This document shows, piece after piece, positions 1 to 5,154 of a stretch of DNA of 5,154 bases; positions within the stretch are counted from its first letter, which is position 1; each line of letters starts with the position of its first letter. The notes beneath the pieces were generated by a model. It was not told the DNA's origin, searched no databases, and was given only the letters and a program-made list of their open reading frames with translations. The position numbers were made by a program, and so were the translations under genes. The DNA is taken from assembly GCA_044349205.1 (NCBI GenBank), contig JBIKRJ010000175.1:1-5154 (forward strand). The letters run 5' to 3'. Source of the DNA: UBA9547 sp044349205 (GTDB lineage: Bacteria > Bacteroidota > Bacteroidia > Cytophagales > UBA9547).

Positions 1-1015
1 TCACAGGTACTCCAGTACCTTGCAAGGCTGCGGCACATTCGATAACGGCACTAAGCTGTGGCACGCCCACACCAGCTATTACACGCGTCGTGCATATACT
101 CCCCGGGCCTACACCCACTTTCACACCATCGGCACCGGCATCGGCAAGTGCCTTTGCTCCTGCTCCGGTGGCTACATTGCCTACCATGACCTGTAATTTT
201 GGAAACTTGGCCTTGACTTCTTTCAACATGTTGATAACGCCAAGCGAATGCCCGTGTGCCGTGTCTATGCTGATGACGTCAACCCCGGCATTCACCAATG
301 CCTCTATGCGTTTCAACGTGTCGTGCGTTACACCTACTGCCGCACCTACGCGCAACCGGCCAAATTCGTCTTTGCAAGAATTGGGGTGATCTTTGCGTTT
401 TGAAATGTCTTTGTACGTAATAAGTCCTACCAGCTTGTATTCCTTGTCTACGATAGGCAGTTTTTCAATGGTATATTGCTGAAGAATTTCTTCGGCCTTT
501 GCCAGATCGACCCCTTCAGGTGCCACAACCAAGTTTTCCTTGGTCATTATTTCGCGAATAGGTTTTTTAGGGTCTTTTTGAAAACGGGTGTCCCGGTTGG
601 TGATAATGCCCACCAGTTTGCGGTGGTCGTCCACAACTGGTATTCCACCTATCCTGAACTCCTTCATGATTTCTAGGGCATCTTGCAAGGTAGAACTTAC
701 GTGCAAGGTGATAGGGTCTTGAATGAGGCCACTTTCCGAACGCTTTACTTTTCGTACTTGTGCCGCCTGTGCTTCGATGCTCATATTCTTGTGCAATATG
801 GCAATGCCTCCTTCTTGCGCCATGGCTACGGCCATTTCATATTCAGAAACAGTATCCATCGCTGCCGAAATGACGGGGATATTGAGCGAAATGTTGCGGG
901 TTAGCTGGCTTTTGGTATTGGTGTCTCTCGGCAAAACTTCCGAGTAGGCAGGAATAAGCAGAACGTCGTCGTAGGTAAGTGCTTCGTACAGCACCTTATT
1001 TTGTAGGTAAGACAT
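1..1015 (-). CDS. guaB: IMP dehydrogenase GuaB, C-terminus cut by window edge
   Basis: Inosine-5'-monophosphate dehydrogenase oxidises IMP to XMP with NAD+, the committed step of cytosolic GMP synthesis. The 338 visible residues begin MSYLQNKVLYEALTYDDVLL, the usual start of bacterial GuaB, and the ATG at 1013-1015 fits this. In order one sees the first half of the TIM barrel (PVISAAMDTVSE, about residues 47-58), a tandem CBS pair (about 95-205, with GGIPVVD and EKLPIVD), the second half of the barrel (GVDVISIDTAHGHS, 244-257; MVGNVATGAGA, 277-287) and the active-site loop GPGSICTTR, whose nucleophile is Cys308. Family members are about 490 residues, so roughly 150 residues with the mobile flap lie past the left edge. 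No frameshift is seen. It is transcribed divergently from the peptidase gene at 1141. The identification is secure. Confidence 0.97.
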   Translation of the reverse strand, partial: MSYLQNKVLYEALTYDDVLLIPAYSEVLPRDTNTKSQLTRNISLNIPVISAAMDTVSEYEMAVAMAQEGGIAILHKNMSIEAQAAQVRKVKRSESGLIQDPITLHVSSTLQDALEIMKEFRIGGIPVVDDHRKLVGIITNRDTRFQKDPKKPIREIMTKENLVVAPEGVDLAKAEEILQQYTIEKLPIVDKEYKLVGLITYKDISKRKDHPNSCKDEFGRLRVGAAVGVTHDTLKRIEALVNAGVDVISIDTAHGHSLGVINMLKEVKAKFPKLQVMVGNVATGAGAKALADAGADGVKVGVGPGSICTTRVIAGVGVPQLSAVIECAAALQGTGVPV

Positions 1016-1045
1016 GGCAAATAACTGAATTGATTATTTGCAGGG

Positions 1046-1076
1046 CAAAGTTAGGGGAAAAAGGCAGGTTGTAAAA
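1046..1076 (-). promoter_or_regulatory. Putative guaB promoter (Bacteroidota type)
   Basis: On the minus strand TAACTTTG (1053-1046) matches the Bacteroidota -7 consensus TAnnTTTG at every fixed position. Nineteen bases upstream lies TTTT (1076-1073), one base off the -33 TTTG element. Transcription would start near 1040, giving a leader of about 25 nt before the guaB ATG. The call rests on consensus, spacing and location; no start site was measured. Confidence 0.6.
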
Positions 1077-1093
1077 TTATATTTTTCAAACTC

Positions 1094-1123
1094 TTTCACT
1101 TTCGTGATGAGTTTGGTAATTTG
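1094..1123 (+). promoter_or_regulatory. Weak candidate promoter for the peptidase-HNH pair
   Basis: TTTC (1094-1097) lies 19 bases before TAATTTG (1117-1123), which resembles the Bacteroidota TAnnTTTG box but has one spacer base too few. An overlapping alternative -7 box is TGAGTTTG (1108-1115), one mismatch from consensus. A promoter is expected here because the upstream gene points the other way, but neither candidate is convincing. Confidence 0.3.
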
Positions 1124-1140
1124 ACATTATTTTTAAAACC

Positions 1141-1926
1141 ATGCTAGGAATTTGTGCCTACAATTTGGTAGCCGTTAGGGCAAGCGATTCTGATAAAAGT
1201 GAAATGGTGACGCAGTTGCTGTTTGGCGATGTGTATGCTGTGAAGGAAGAATCGGAAAATGGTAAGTGGGTACAGATAGAAATTGCCGATGACGGCTATT
1301 GTGGCTGGATAGACCAAAAACTGCATTCCCCTATCGAGGAAGCGTATTTTGCCCAACTTCAAAAAAGTGAACACTACTATTGTGCCGAAGTGGTGGGTTT
1401 TGTGAAAATTGGTGAAGCCAAACAACCTATTTTCTTTGGTAGTTACCTGCCTCTTTTCGACCAAATAAACTGCTCTTTAAATGCCCAAGAGGTGATTCCG
1501 TTTTTTGGAAAAGCCGATGAAATATCCAAATGCACTTCTGGCAATGAAATAGTGCAACGCGCCAAATTATACCTTTCAACGCCTTATTTGTGGGGAGGAA
1601 AAAGCCACGCCGGCATCGATTGTTCCGGTTTGGTACAAATGGTGTATCGAAGTTGTGGCTACAAATTGAAGCGGGACGCTTACCAACAAGCCAATATGGT
1701 TACCCATGTAAAAAATTTGAGCGAGGCCAGGTCTGGAGACTTGGCCTTTTTTTCAAACAATGCGGGCAAAGTAACACATGTAGGTATTCTCATAAATTCA
1801 CAAGAAATTATACACGCACACGGCAAAGTGCGAATAGATAAAATAGACGAAAATGGAATTATAAACAGCGATTCAGGATTGTATTCTCATCAACTATGTA
1901 GTATTAAAAGAGTATTAGGGACATAA
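1141..1926 (+). CDS. SH3-domain NlpC/P60 (C40) peptidase, probably cytosolic
   Basis: This 261-residue cysteine peptidase belongs to the NlpC/P60 family, which typically cleaves the gamma-D-Glu to diamino-acid bond of cell-wall peptides. An N-terminal SH3-like region (about residues 1-65, including SEMVTQLLFGD and GYCGWID) leads through a middle segment (about 75-125, possibly a second SH3 fold) to the catalytic domain (about 134-260). There YLWGGKSHAGIDCSGLVQ places the nucleophile at Cys161, THVGIL gives His213, and IIHAHG gives the third residue, His225. The 12-residue gap between the two histidines is as in E. coli Spr (MepS). The N-terminus MLGICAYNLVAVRA shows no signal peptide or lipobox, unlike exported family members. 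This fits the dipeptidyl-peptidase VI/YkfC-like recycling enzymes that act on imported muropeptides, but that substrate is inferred. The HNH gene follows 15 bp downstream, so the two are probably co-transcribed. Confidence 0.9.
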   Translation: MLGICAYNLVAVRASDSDKSEMVTQLLFGDVYAVKEESENGKWVQIEIADDGYCGWIDQKLHSPIEEAYFAQLQKSEHYYCAEVVGFVKIGEAKQPIFFGSYLPLFDQINCSLNAQEVIPFFGKADEISKCTSGNEIVQRAKLYLSTPYLWGGKSHAGIDCSGLVQMVYRSCGYKLKRDAYQQANMVTHVKNLSEARSGDLAFFSNNAGKVTHVGILINSQEIIHAHGKVRIDKIDENGIINSDSGLYSHQLCSIKRVLGT

Positions 1927-1941
1927 AAATAAGACTGCAGC

Positions 1942-2445
1942 ATGCACAACAAAACACTAGTGTTGAACCAAGATTATCGGGCTTTGACCATCTGTGCTTC
2001 TACTCGGGCTTTTCTTCTCGTTTTTATGCAAAAAGCCGAAATGGTCATGGACGCAAAAGATGAATATTTTCACACCATTTCATCAACTTACAAAGTGCCT
2101 AGCGTCATACGATTGCGTAAGTATGTAAATATGCCCTACAAGGGTGTGATGTTGAGTCGCCAAAACATATTCCGCCGAGACAATCATCGCTGCCAATATT
2201 GTGGAGCAGAAAACGACCTCACTCTAGACCATGTGTTGCCGAAAAGCCGAAAAGGTACTTCGACCTGGGACAACCTCGTAACGGCATGCAAGCCCTGCAA
2301 CACCAAAAAAGGTGACCGAATGCCCGAAGAAGCCAACATGAAATTGTTTTCTAAACCTTTCAAGCCCTCCTTTCTTATGTTCCTGCGTGACTTTTCAGGG
2401 CCTATTGATAAAAATTGGATGGAATTTTTGGGAAGGAAAAACTGA
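1942..2445 (+). CDS. HNH endonuclease-family protein
   Basis: This 167-residue protein carries a complete zinc-finger-type HNH domain. CQYCG gives Cys84 and Cys87, LTLDHVLPKSRKG gives Asp96 and the metal-activating His97, WDNLV gives Asn111, and CKPCNTKKGDR gives Cys116, Cys119 and Asn120. The two CxxC pairs would bind structural zinc. The first 75 residues (VLNQDYRALTICASTRAF and later SVIRLRKYVNMP) resemble the N-terminal extension of stand-alone chromosomal HNH proteins common in Bacteroidota. Those are single-copy and of unknown role. No intron, intein, phage or restriction-methylation partner surrounds it, so a homing or phage-terminase role is not supported. All catalytic residues appear intact, so nuclease activity is plausible. 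The start at 1942 follows the peptidase stop by 15 bp, suggesting a shared transcript. The domain is certain; the function is unknown. Confidence 0.9.
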   Translation: MHNKTLVLNQDYRALTICASTRAFLLVFMQKAEMVMDAKDEYFHTISSTYKVPSVIRLRKYVNMPYKGVMLSRQNIFRRDNHRCQYCGAENDLTLDHVLPKSRKGTSTWDNLVTACKPCNTKKGDRMPEEANMKLFSKPFKPSFLMFLRDFSGPIDKNWMEFLGRKN

Positions 2446-2496
2446 GGTAATAAATTAGAAAAGGCTGGTAGAGATTAGTTATCGCACTTTAAACCA

Positions 2497-2527
2497 TTTG
2501 TATTTCCATTTCCTTTTTCGATATTTG
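2497..2527 (+). promoter_or_regulatory. Putative promoter of the nfu gene
   Basis: A perfect -33 TTTG (2497-2500) is followed, after exactly 19 bases, by GATATTTG (2520-2527), which is one mismatch from the Bacteroidota -7 box TAnnTTTG. The predicted start near 2533 gives a very short leader of about 13 nt before the ATG at 2547. It lies in the 101-bp gap after the HNH gene, suggesting nfu, and perhaps yicC, are transcribed separately from the upstream pair. Confidence 0.6.
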
Positions 2528-2546
2528 TATTCATTCTAAACAAGAT

Positions 2547-2795
2547 ATGGATTTATTGGAAAGGGTAGAAAAAGCGATTGACACCGTGCGGCCTTATCTG
2601 GAAGCAGATGGCGGCAATGTAAAAATCGTGGAAATCACTCCCGATTACATTGTAAAACTTGAACTTACAGGCACTTGCAGCAACTGTGCCATGTCCAGCA
2701 TGACCATGAAGGCAGGAATAGAAGAAGCTGTAAAACGCGAAGTGCCTGAAATAGTGGCTGTTGAAGCAATAAATGCCTTGGCATTGTCGAGGTAA
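2547..2795 (+). CDS. NifU C-terminal domain (Nfu-type) Fe-S cluster carrier
   Basis: This 82-residue protein consists only of the NifU C-terminal domain, which carries a [4Fe-4S] cluster, usually bridged across a dimer, and delivers it to apo-enzymes in the cytosol. The family pattern runs the full length: VRPYLEADGGNVKIVEI (residues 14-30), a beta-strand region, then TGTCSNCAMSSMTMKAGIEEAVK (41-63), where Cys44 and Cys47 form the CxxC cluster ligand, and finally VPEIVAVEAI. It is not fused to the A-type scaffold fold of NfuA or to the IscU-like domain of full NifU, and no suf, isc or Mrp/ApbC ATPase gene adjoins it within the window. The start MDLLERVEKAIDTVRPYL is typical of the family. A candidate promoter lies directly upstream, and yicC follows after 68 bp on the same strand. 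Full-length for a minimal Nfu, and confident. Confidence 0.95.
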   Translation: MDLLERVEKAIDTVRPYLEADGGNVKIVEITPDYIVKLELTGTCSNCAMSSMTMKAGIEEAVKREVPEIVAVEAINALALSR

Positions 2796-2863
2796 ATAAT
2801 TGGTAATCGATGGCATTTTTATTGTCTGATTATTTAAAAAATCACCATTCCTAATCTTTTTCC

Positions 2864-3748
2864 ATGTTACAATCCATGACTGGTTTTGGTCGTGCCAAAA
2901 TCGAAACCGAACAATACACTTTTTTGGCAGAGGTGAAAACCCTCAACTCCAAAAGCGCCGATATTTCGCTGAAAATCCCACGCCGTTTTTCCGACAAAGA
3001 GGTGGAAGTGCGTAACAAATTGGCGCAAATCCTAGACCGAGGGAAAATAAGCCTTTCGATTGAATTTGAAACCAAAACTCTAGCCCAAGATTCGAAAGCA
3101 ACTATTAACCAAGAACTGGCTCACCAGTATTTTTCCGAATTGAAAAATATGGCTACTACCATGGGGCATATAGAAGATACCGTACTTTTCTCTCAAGCAT
3201 TGCGCATGCCTGGTGTGTTGGAAGAAACTAAAGAACAGGAAGTTACAGACGATGAAAATAAAAACCTGCTTCTTGTCGTGGAAAAAGCATTGGCAGATTG
3301 TAAACGCTTTCGTGCCGACGAGGGAAAAGCCTTGCAACATGCGCTAAAAGGGTACATATTCGAAATTGGTACACTGCTGGAAAAAGTCAAAGGACAAGAC
3401 CCCCACCGCGTGGAGAATATTCGTGCTCGAATTGCCTCACACATGCAAGAGATTTCATCTAAAGAGGGTTTTGACCCCAATCGCTTCGAGCAGGAAATGA
3501 TTTTTTACATCGAGAAATTAGACATTTCAGAAGAAAAAGTCCGATTGGCCAATCATTTGGAATATTTTCTGGAAACCATGGAAAAAGAAGAATATCCAGG
3601 ACGGAAACTAGGATTTATAAGCCAAGAAATAGGGCGTGAAATAAACACCATTGGTTCAAAAGCCAATGATGCCATTGTGCAGAAATTGGTAGTGGAAATG
3701 AAAGACTACTTGGAAAAAATGAAGGAACAGAGCCTGAACGTGCTCTGA
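2864..3748 (+). CDS. yicC: YicC-family endoribonuclease
   Basis: This 294-residue protein is full length for YicC (E. coli YicC is 287). The N-terminal YicC domain opens with MLQSMTGFGRAK, the family's typical start, which fixes the ATG at 2864. It continues with EVKTLNSKSADISLKIPRRF (residues 23-42) and RGKISLSIEFE. The C-terminal DUF1732 domain shows FDPNRFEQEM (203-212), EKLDISEEKVRLANHLEYF (217-235) and the hallmark GRKLGFISQEIGREINTIGSKA (246-267), ending in helices that are probably coiled. YicC proteins are metal-dependent endoribonucleases; in E. coli the protein has been linked to decay of the small RNA RyhB. The role here is inferred from family. The middle (about 75-180) is helical and less conserved. 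It lies 68 bp after nfu, and I found no convincing promoter of its own. In many bacteria gmk follows yicC, but here a terminator and a convergent gene follow instead. Confidence 0.95.
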   Translation: MLQSMTGFGRAKIETEQYTFLAEVKTLNSKSADISLKIPRRFSDKEVEVRNKLAQILDRGKISLSIEFETKTLAQDSKATINQELAHQYFSELKNMATTMGHIEDTVLFSQALRMPGVLEETKEQEVTDDENKNLLLVVEKALADCKRFRADEGKALQHALKGYIFEIGTLLEKVKGQDPHRVENIRARIASHMQEISSKEGFDPNRFEQEMIFYIEKLDISEEKVRLANHLEYFLETMEKEEYPGRKLGFISQEIGREINTIGSKANDAIVQKLVVEMKDYLEKMKEQSLNVL

Positions 3749-3753
3749 GTAAA

Positions 3754-3793
3754 AAAAACGTCGTTCCCCCATACTTGGAAGAACGACGTTTTT
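3754..3793. terminator. Bidirectional intrinsic terminator between yicC and the T9SS gene
   Basis: A 13-bp perfect inverted repeat, with arms at 3754-3766 (AAAAACGTCGTTC) and 3781-3793 (GAACGACGTTTTT), encloses a 14-nt loop. The CG-containing core ACGTCGTTC is flanked by an A run (3751-3758) and a T run (3789-3793), so either transcript ends in a hairpin followed by U residues. It starts 5 bp after the yicC stop and ends 15 bp before the stop of the convergent minus-strand gene, as expected for a terminator shared by both. Confidence 0.9.
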
Positions 3794-3808
3794 AGAAATC
3801 AGAATTTA

Positions 3809-5154
3809 TTACTGGGTTACAGAAAGCTTGATCGTTTTTACAAGGTTGTTTTGTTGTGCCCTTACGACATACATACCTGGTTTAAGGTCTGAAATATCGA
3901 TTGTAGAGGGTATCGAACCATTGAAACTTTTTACGAGAGCACCCGCGTTGTCGCAGAATTGCAACGATTGTAAGTTTGTATTATCAACTGTCACAACCGA
4001 TGTCGCAGGGTTGGGATAAATCAATTTAGCATTGTAATCGTAGCTGCTAGACAACAATCCAGTTTCGATGCGGTTGGGCAATTCCACTACAGTTCCGTCT
4101 ACCAGTGCCGCAAAAACACTAAAAGATTTCTGCTGACCTGTTGGATTTAGAAAACCTGAAGCAAATATTACACCCGACTCGCCTTCTAGACCTGTTAAGT
4201 CAACATCGTACGAAATAACAGTGGTAGAAGTACCCGCCACATTGATGTCTACTATGTAAGAAGAGGCAGGAACCTCGACATAGCTACTGCTAAAATTGCC
4301 ATAAGAAAGGTTAGGAGCCAAGGTAGCTACCCCTCTTGCCACTATGTCCACCGCAGGAGCATCGGTAGCTCCATGGAAAAACTTCAAACCAACTTTAGGA
4401 AGCGTGGTAGATTCGGAACCGCCACTAGCATAGATTTGAAAAAGCTTGTCGCCAGAAAGCAAACCATTGGCAATGGCCACATATGTAGCTCCCGAATCGA
4501 AGTTTACAGTTTGTTTGGTAGAAGGGATGATGTCGGCAGCTCCACCACCTGTGGAATCACTGCTGGTACTGGGTGCAACAGCTAACTCAATATCTACACC
4601 AGCGGGCAAAGAGGTATATGGAGTTGCACTGCGAAACTCGAAATCATCTATCAACAAAACACCATTGGCATACACGTCCACCACACCGGCGGCTGGTTCA
4701 GCCGAATTGTGAATTACTTGCACACGGGCTTCATTTTTGTTTTGAGCCACAGGCAACTCTATCACAACACCATTTGATAGTGCGACAAAAACACCAAATC
4801 CTTTTTGCTCACCAGAAGGAACCAAAAAGCCTGAAGCAAAGACTACAGCTGATTCACCATCGACTCCTATCAAGTTGACATCGTACGAAATGACGGTGGT
4901 GCTTGTACCAGCCAAATTGATGTCTACCACATATTTTGCCGCAGGGACTTCTACGTAAGTACTGCTAAAATTGCCGTAGGAAAGATTGGGAGCCAGTGTG
5001 GCCACGCCTCTTGCTACAACATCTACAGCAGGGGCATCGGTAGCTCCATGGAAAAACTTCAAACCAACTTTAGGAAGCGTGGTAGATTCGGAACCACCAC
5101 TAGCATAGATTTGAAAAAGCTTGTCGCCAGAAAGCAAACCATTGGCAATGGCCA
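3809..5154 (-). CDS. Secreted DUF4397-repeat protein with T9SS sorting domain, N-terminus off window
   Basis: The open frame runs from the right edge (first whole codon at 5150-5152, reading AIANGLLSGDK) to TAA at 3809-3811, about 447 residues. The true start and signal peptide lie outside. The TTG at 5135-5137 is mid-domain and not a start. The body holds DUF4397-like beta-domains, with HGATDAPAVDVVARG and its later copy HGATDAPAVDIVARG alternating with a variant HNSAEPAAGVVDVYANG. The period is 225 residues: KVGLKFFHG recurs 225 residues on. The last 75 residues or so (genomic about 3809-4036) have YPNPATSVVTVDN, DNAGALVKSF, IDISDLKPGMYVVRA and KTIKLSV, the type A T9SS C-terminal sorting signature. 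That signal is cleaved on export through the outer membrane. The mature protein is thus expected on the cell surface or released. DUF4397 function is unknown; adhesion or a structural role is a guess. Cysteines are almost absent (one, in the sorting domain). Confidence 0.9.
   Translation of the reverse strand, partial: AIANGLLSGDKLFQIYASGGSESTTLPKVGLKFFHGATDAPAVDVVARGVATLAPNLSYGNFSSTYVEVPAAKYVVDINLAGTSTTVISYDVNLIGVDGESAVVFASGFLVPSGEQKGFGVFVALSNGVVIELPVAQNKNEARVQVIHNSAEPAAGVVDVYANGVLLIDDFEFRSATPYTSLPAGVDIELAVAPSTSSDSTGGGAADIIPSTKQTVNFDSGATYVAIANGLLSGDKLFQIYASGGSESTTLPKVGLKFFHGATDAPAVDIVARGVATLAPNLSYGNFSSSYVEVPASSYIVDINVAGTSTTVISYDVDLTGLEGESGVIFASGFLNPTGQQKSFSVFAALVDGTVVELPNRIETGLLSSSYDYNAKLIYPNPATSVVTVDNTNLQSLQFCDNAGALVKSFNGSIPSTIDISDLKPGMYVVRAQQNNLVKTIKLSVTQ
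4076..4479 (-). repeat. Tandem repeat unit, gene-distal copy of DUF4397 segment
   Basis: This stretch encodes AIANGLLSGDK through VVELP and aligns without gaps to 4751-5154 at a constant offset of 675 bp (225 codons). By eye, 4359-4479 differs from 5034-5154 at one base only (G4421 versus A5096, synonymous in a Gly codon), whereas 4201-4358 differs from 4876-5033 at 41 of 158 positions. After this copy the protein switches to the T9SS sorting domain instead of the A-type domain that follows the other copy. Confidence 0.95.
4751..5154 (-). repeat. Tandem repeat unit, second copy, continuing past the window
   Basis: This is the partner of the repeat at 4076-4479, shifted by 675 bp. It reaches the right edge of the window while still almost identical to its partner, so the near-identical block must extend further or end outside. 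Between the two copies, 4480-4750 encodes the A-type DUF4397 domain with HNSAEPAAGVVDVYANG and a Ser/Thr/Gly-rich loop (SDSTGGG). That part would be the remainder of one 225-residue unit. More units may lie upstream in the gene. Confidence 0.93.

Noticed and set aside
90..947. Several plus-strand open frames (90-389, 476-676, 683-904, 723-947)
   Set aside because: They lie wholly inside guaB on the opposite strand, have low-complexity or odd composition (the first is rich in Ala, Pro and Thr), and match no family I recognise, whereas the minus-strand GuaB reading is unambiguous.
1942..2445. HNH gene as a homing endonuclease, phage terminase partner or restriction enzyme
   Set aside because: No intron or intein boundaries, phage genes or methylase are present around it, and its N-terminal extension fits the stand-alone chromosomal family.
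2771..2818. Possible terminator after nfu: AAATGCC (2771-2777) with GGCATTT (2812-2818), followed by T-rich sequence
   Set aside because: The loop would be 34 nt, the 5' arm lies inside the nfu coding region, and a nearer GGCAT copy competes for pairing. It is too weak to call, so nfu and yicC may still be co-transcribed.
2825..2860. Possible promoter before yicC (TCTG at 2825-2828 and TAATCTTT at 2852-2859)
   Set aside because: Both boxes deviate from the Bacteroidota consensus and the spacing of 23 bases is too long.
1144..3480. Open frames overlapping the plus-strand genes (minus 1144-1464, 2553-2816, 2851-3075, 3080-3340, 3193-3480; plus 1590-1841)
   Set aside because: Each overlaps a well-identified gene in another frame and shows no family motif; coding there would require long double-coding segments.
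3828..4878. Plus-strand open frames opposite the repeat protein (3828-4019, 4373-4585, 4446-4712, 4573-4878)
   Set aside because: They are antisense shadows of the DUF4397/T9SS gene, without recognisable domains or start signals.
5135..5137. TTG as start codon of the T9SS protein
   Set aside because: The frame stays open upstream to the window edge, and the residues before it (AIANG) match those before the same motif in the other repeat copy, so the real start is outside the window.

Overview
The window reads as chromosomal DNA from a member of the Bacteroidota, probably a free-living Cytophagia- or Saprospiria-like lineage rather than a gut Bacteroides. That finer placement is a guess. Three things support the phylum: a secreted repeat protein ending in a type IX secretion (T9SS) C-terminal sorting domain, promoters that fit the Bacteroidota -33 TTTG / -7 TAnnTTTG pattern, and starts without a clear Shine-Dalgarno sequence. 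No mobile element, tRNA, rRNA or CRISPR array is visible.

Left part (1-1140): the minus strand carries guaB (IMP dehydrogenase), cut by the left edge after the catalytic-cysteine loop. It is divergent from the plus-strand genes. The 125-bp spacer between them holds a good guaB promoter and a weak one for the plus strand.

Middle (1141-3748): four plus-strand genes follow. A signal-less SH3 plus NlpC/P60 peptidase is followed after 15 bp by an HNH-endonuclease-family protein. A stand-alone NifU C-terminal (Nfu) iron-sulfur carrier follows, with its own well-formed promoter, and then a YicC-family endoribonuclease. The first two probably share a transcript; nfu and yicC may form a second one. 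These look like housekeeping genes (cell-wall peptide turnover, Fe-S assembly, RNA turnover) rather than one pathway.

Right part (3749-5154): a 13-bp-stem hairpin flanked by A and T runs is a shared bidirectional terminator between yicC and a convergent minus-strand gene. That gene encodes a large secreted protein made of DUF4397-like beta-domains in 225-residue tandem units, followed by the T9SS sorting domain. Its N-terminus lies beyond the right edge. The most notable signal in the window is here: two copies of the repeat, 675 bp apart, are about 99% identical over at least 121 nt and then drop abruptly to about 74% identity, which suggests recent gene conversion or recombination between repeats. 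I see no strong evidence of a new multi-gene system.
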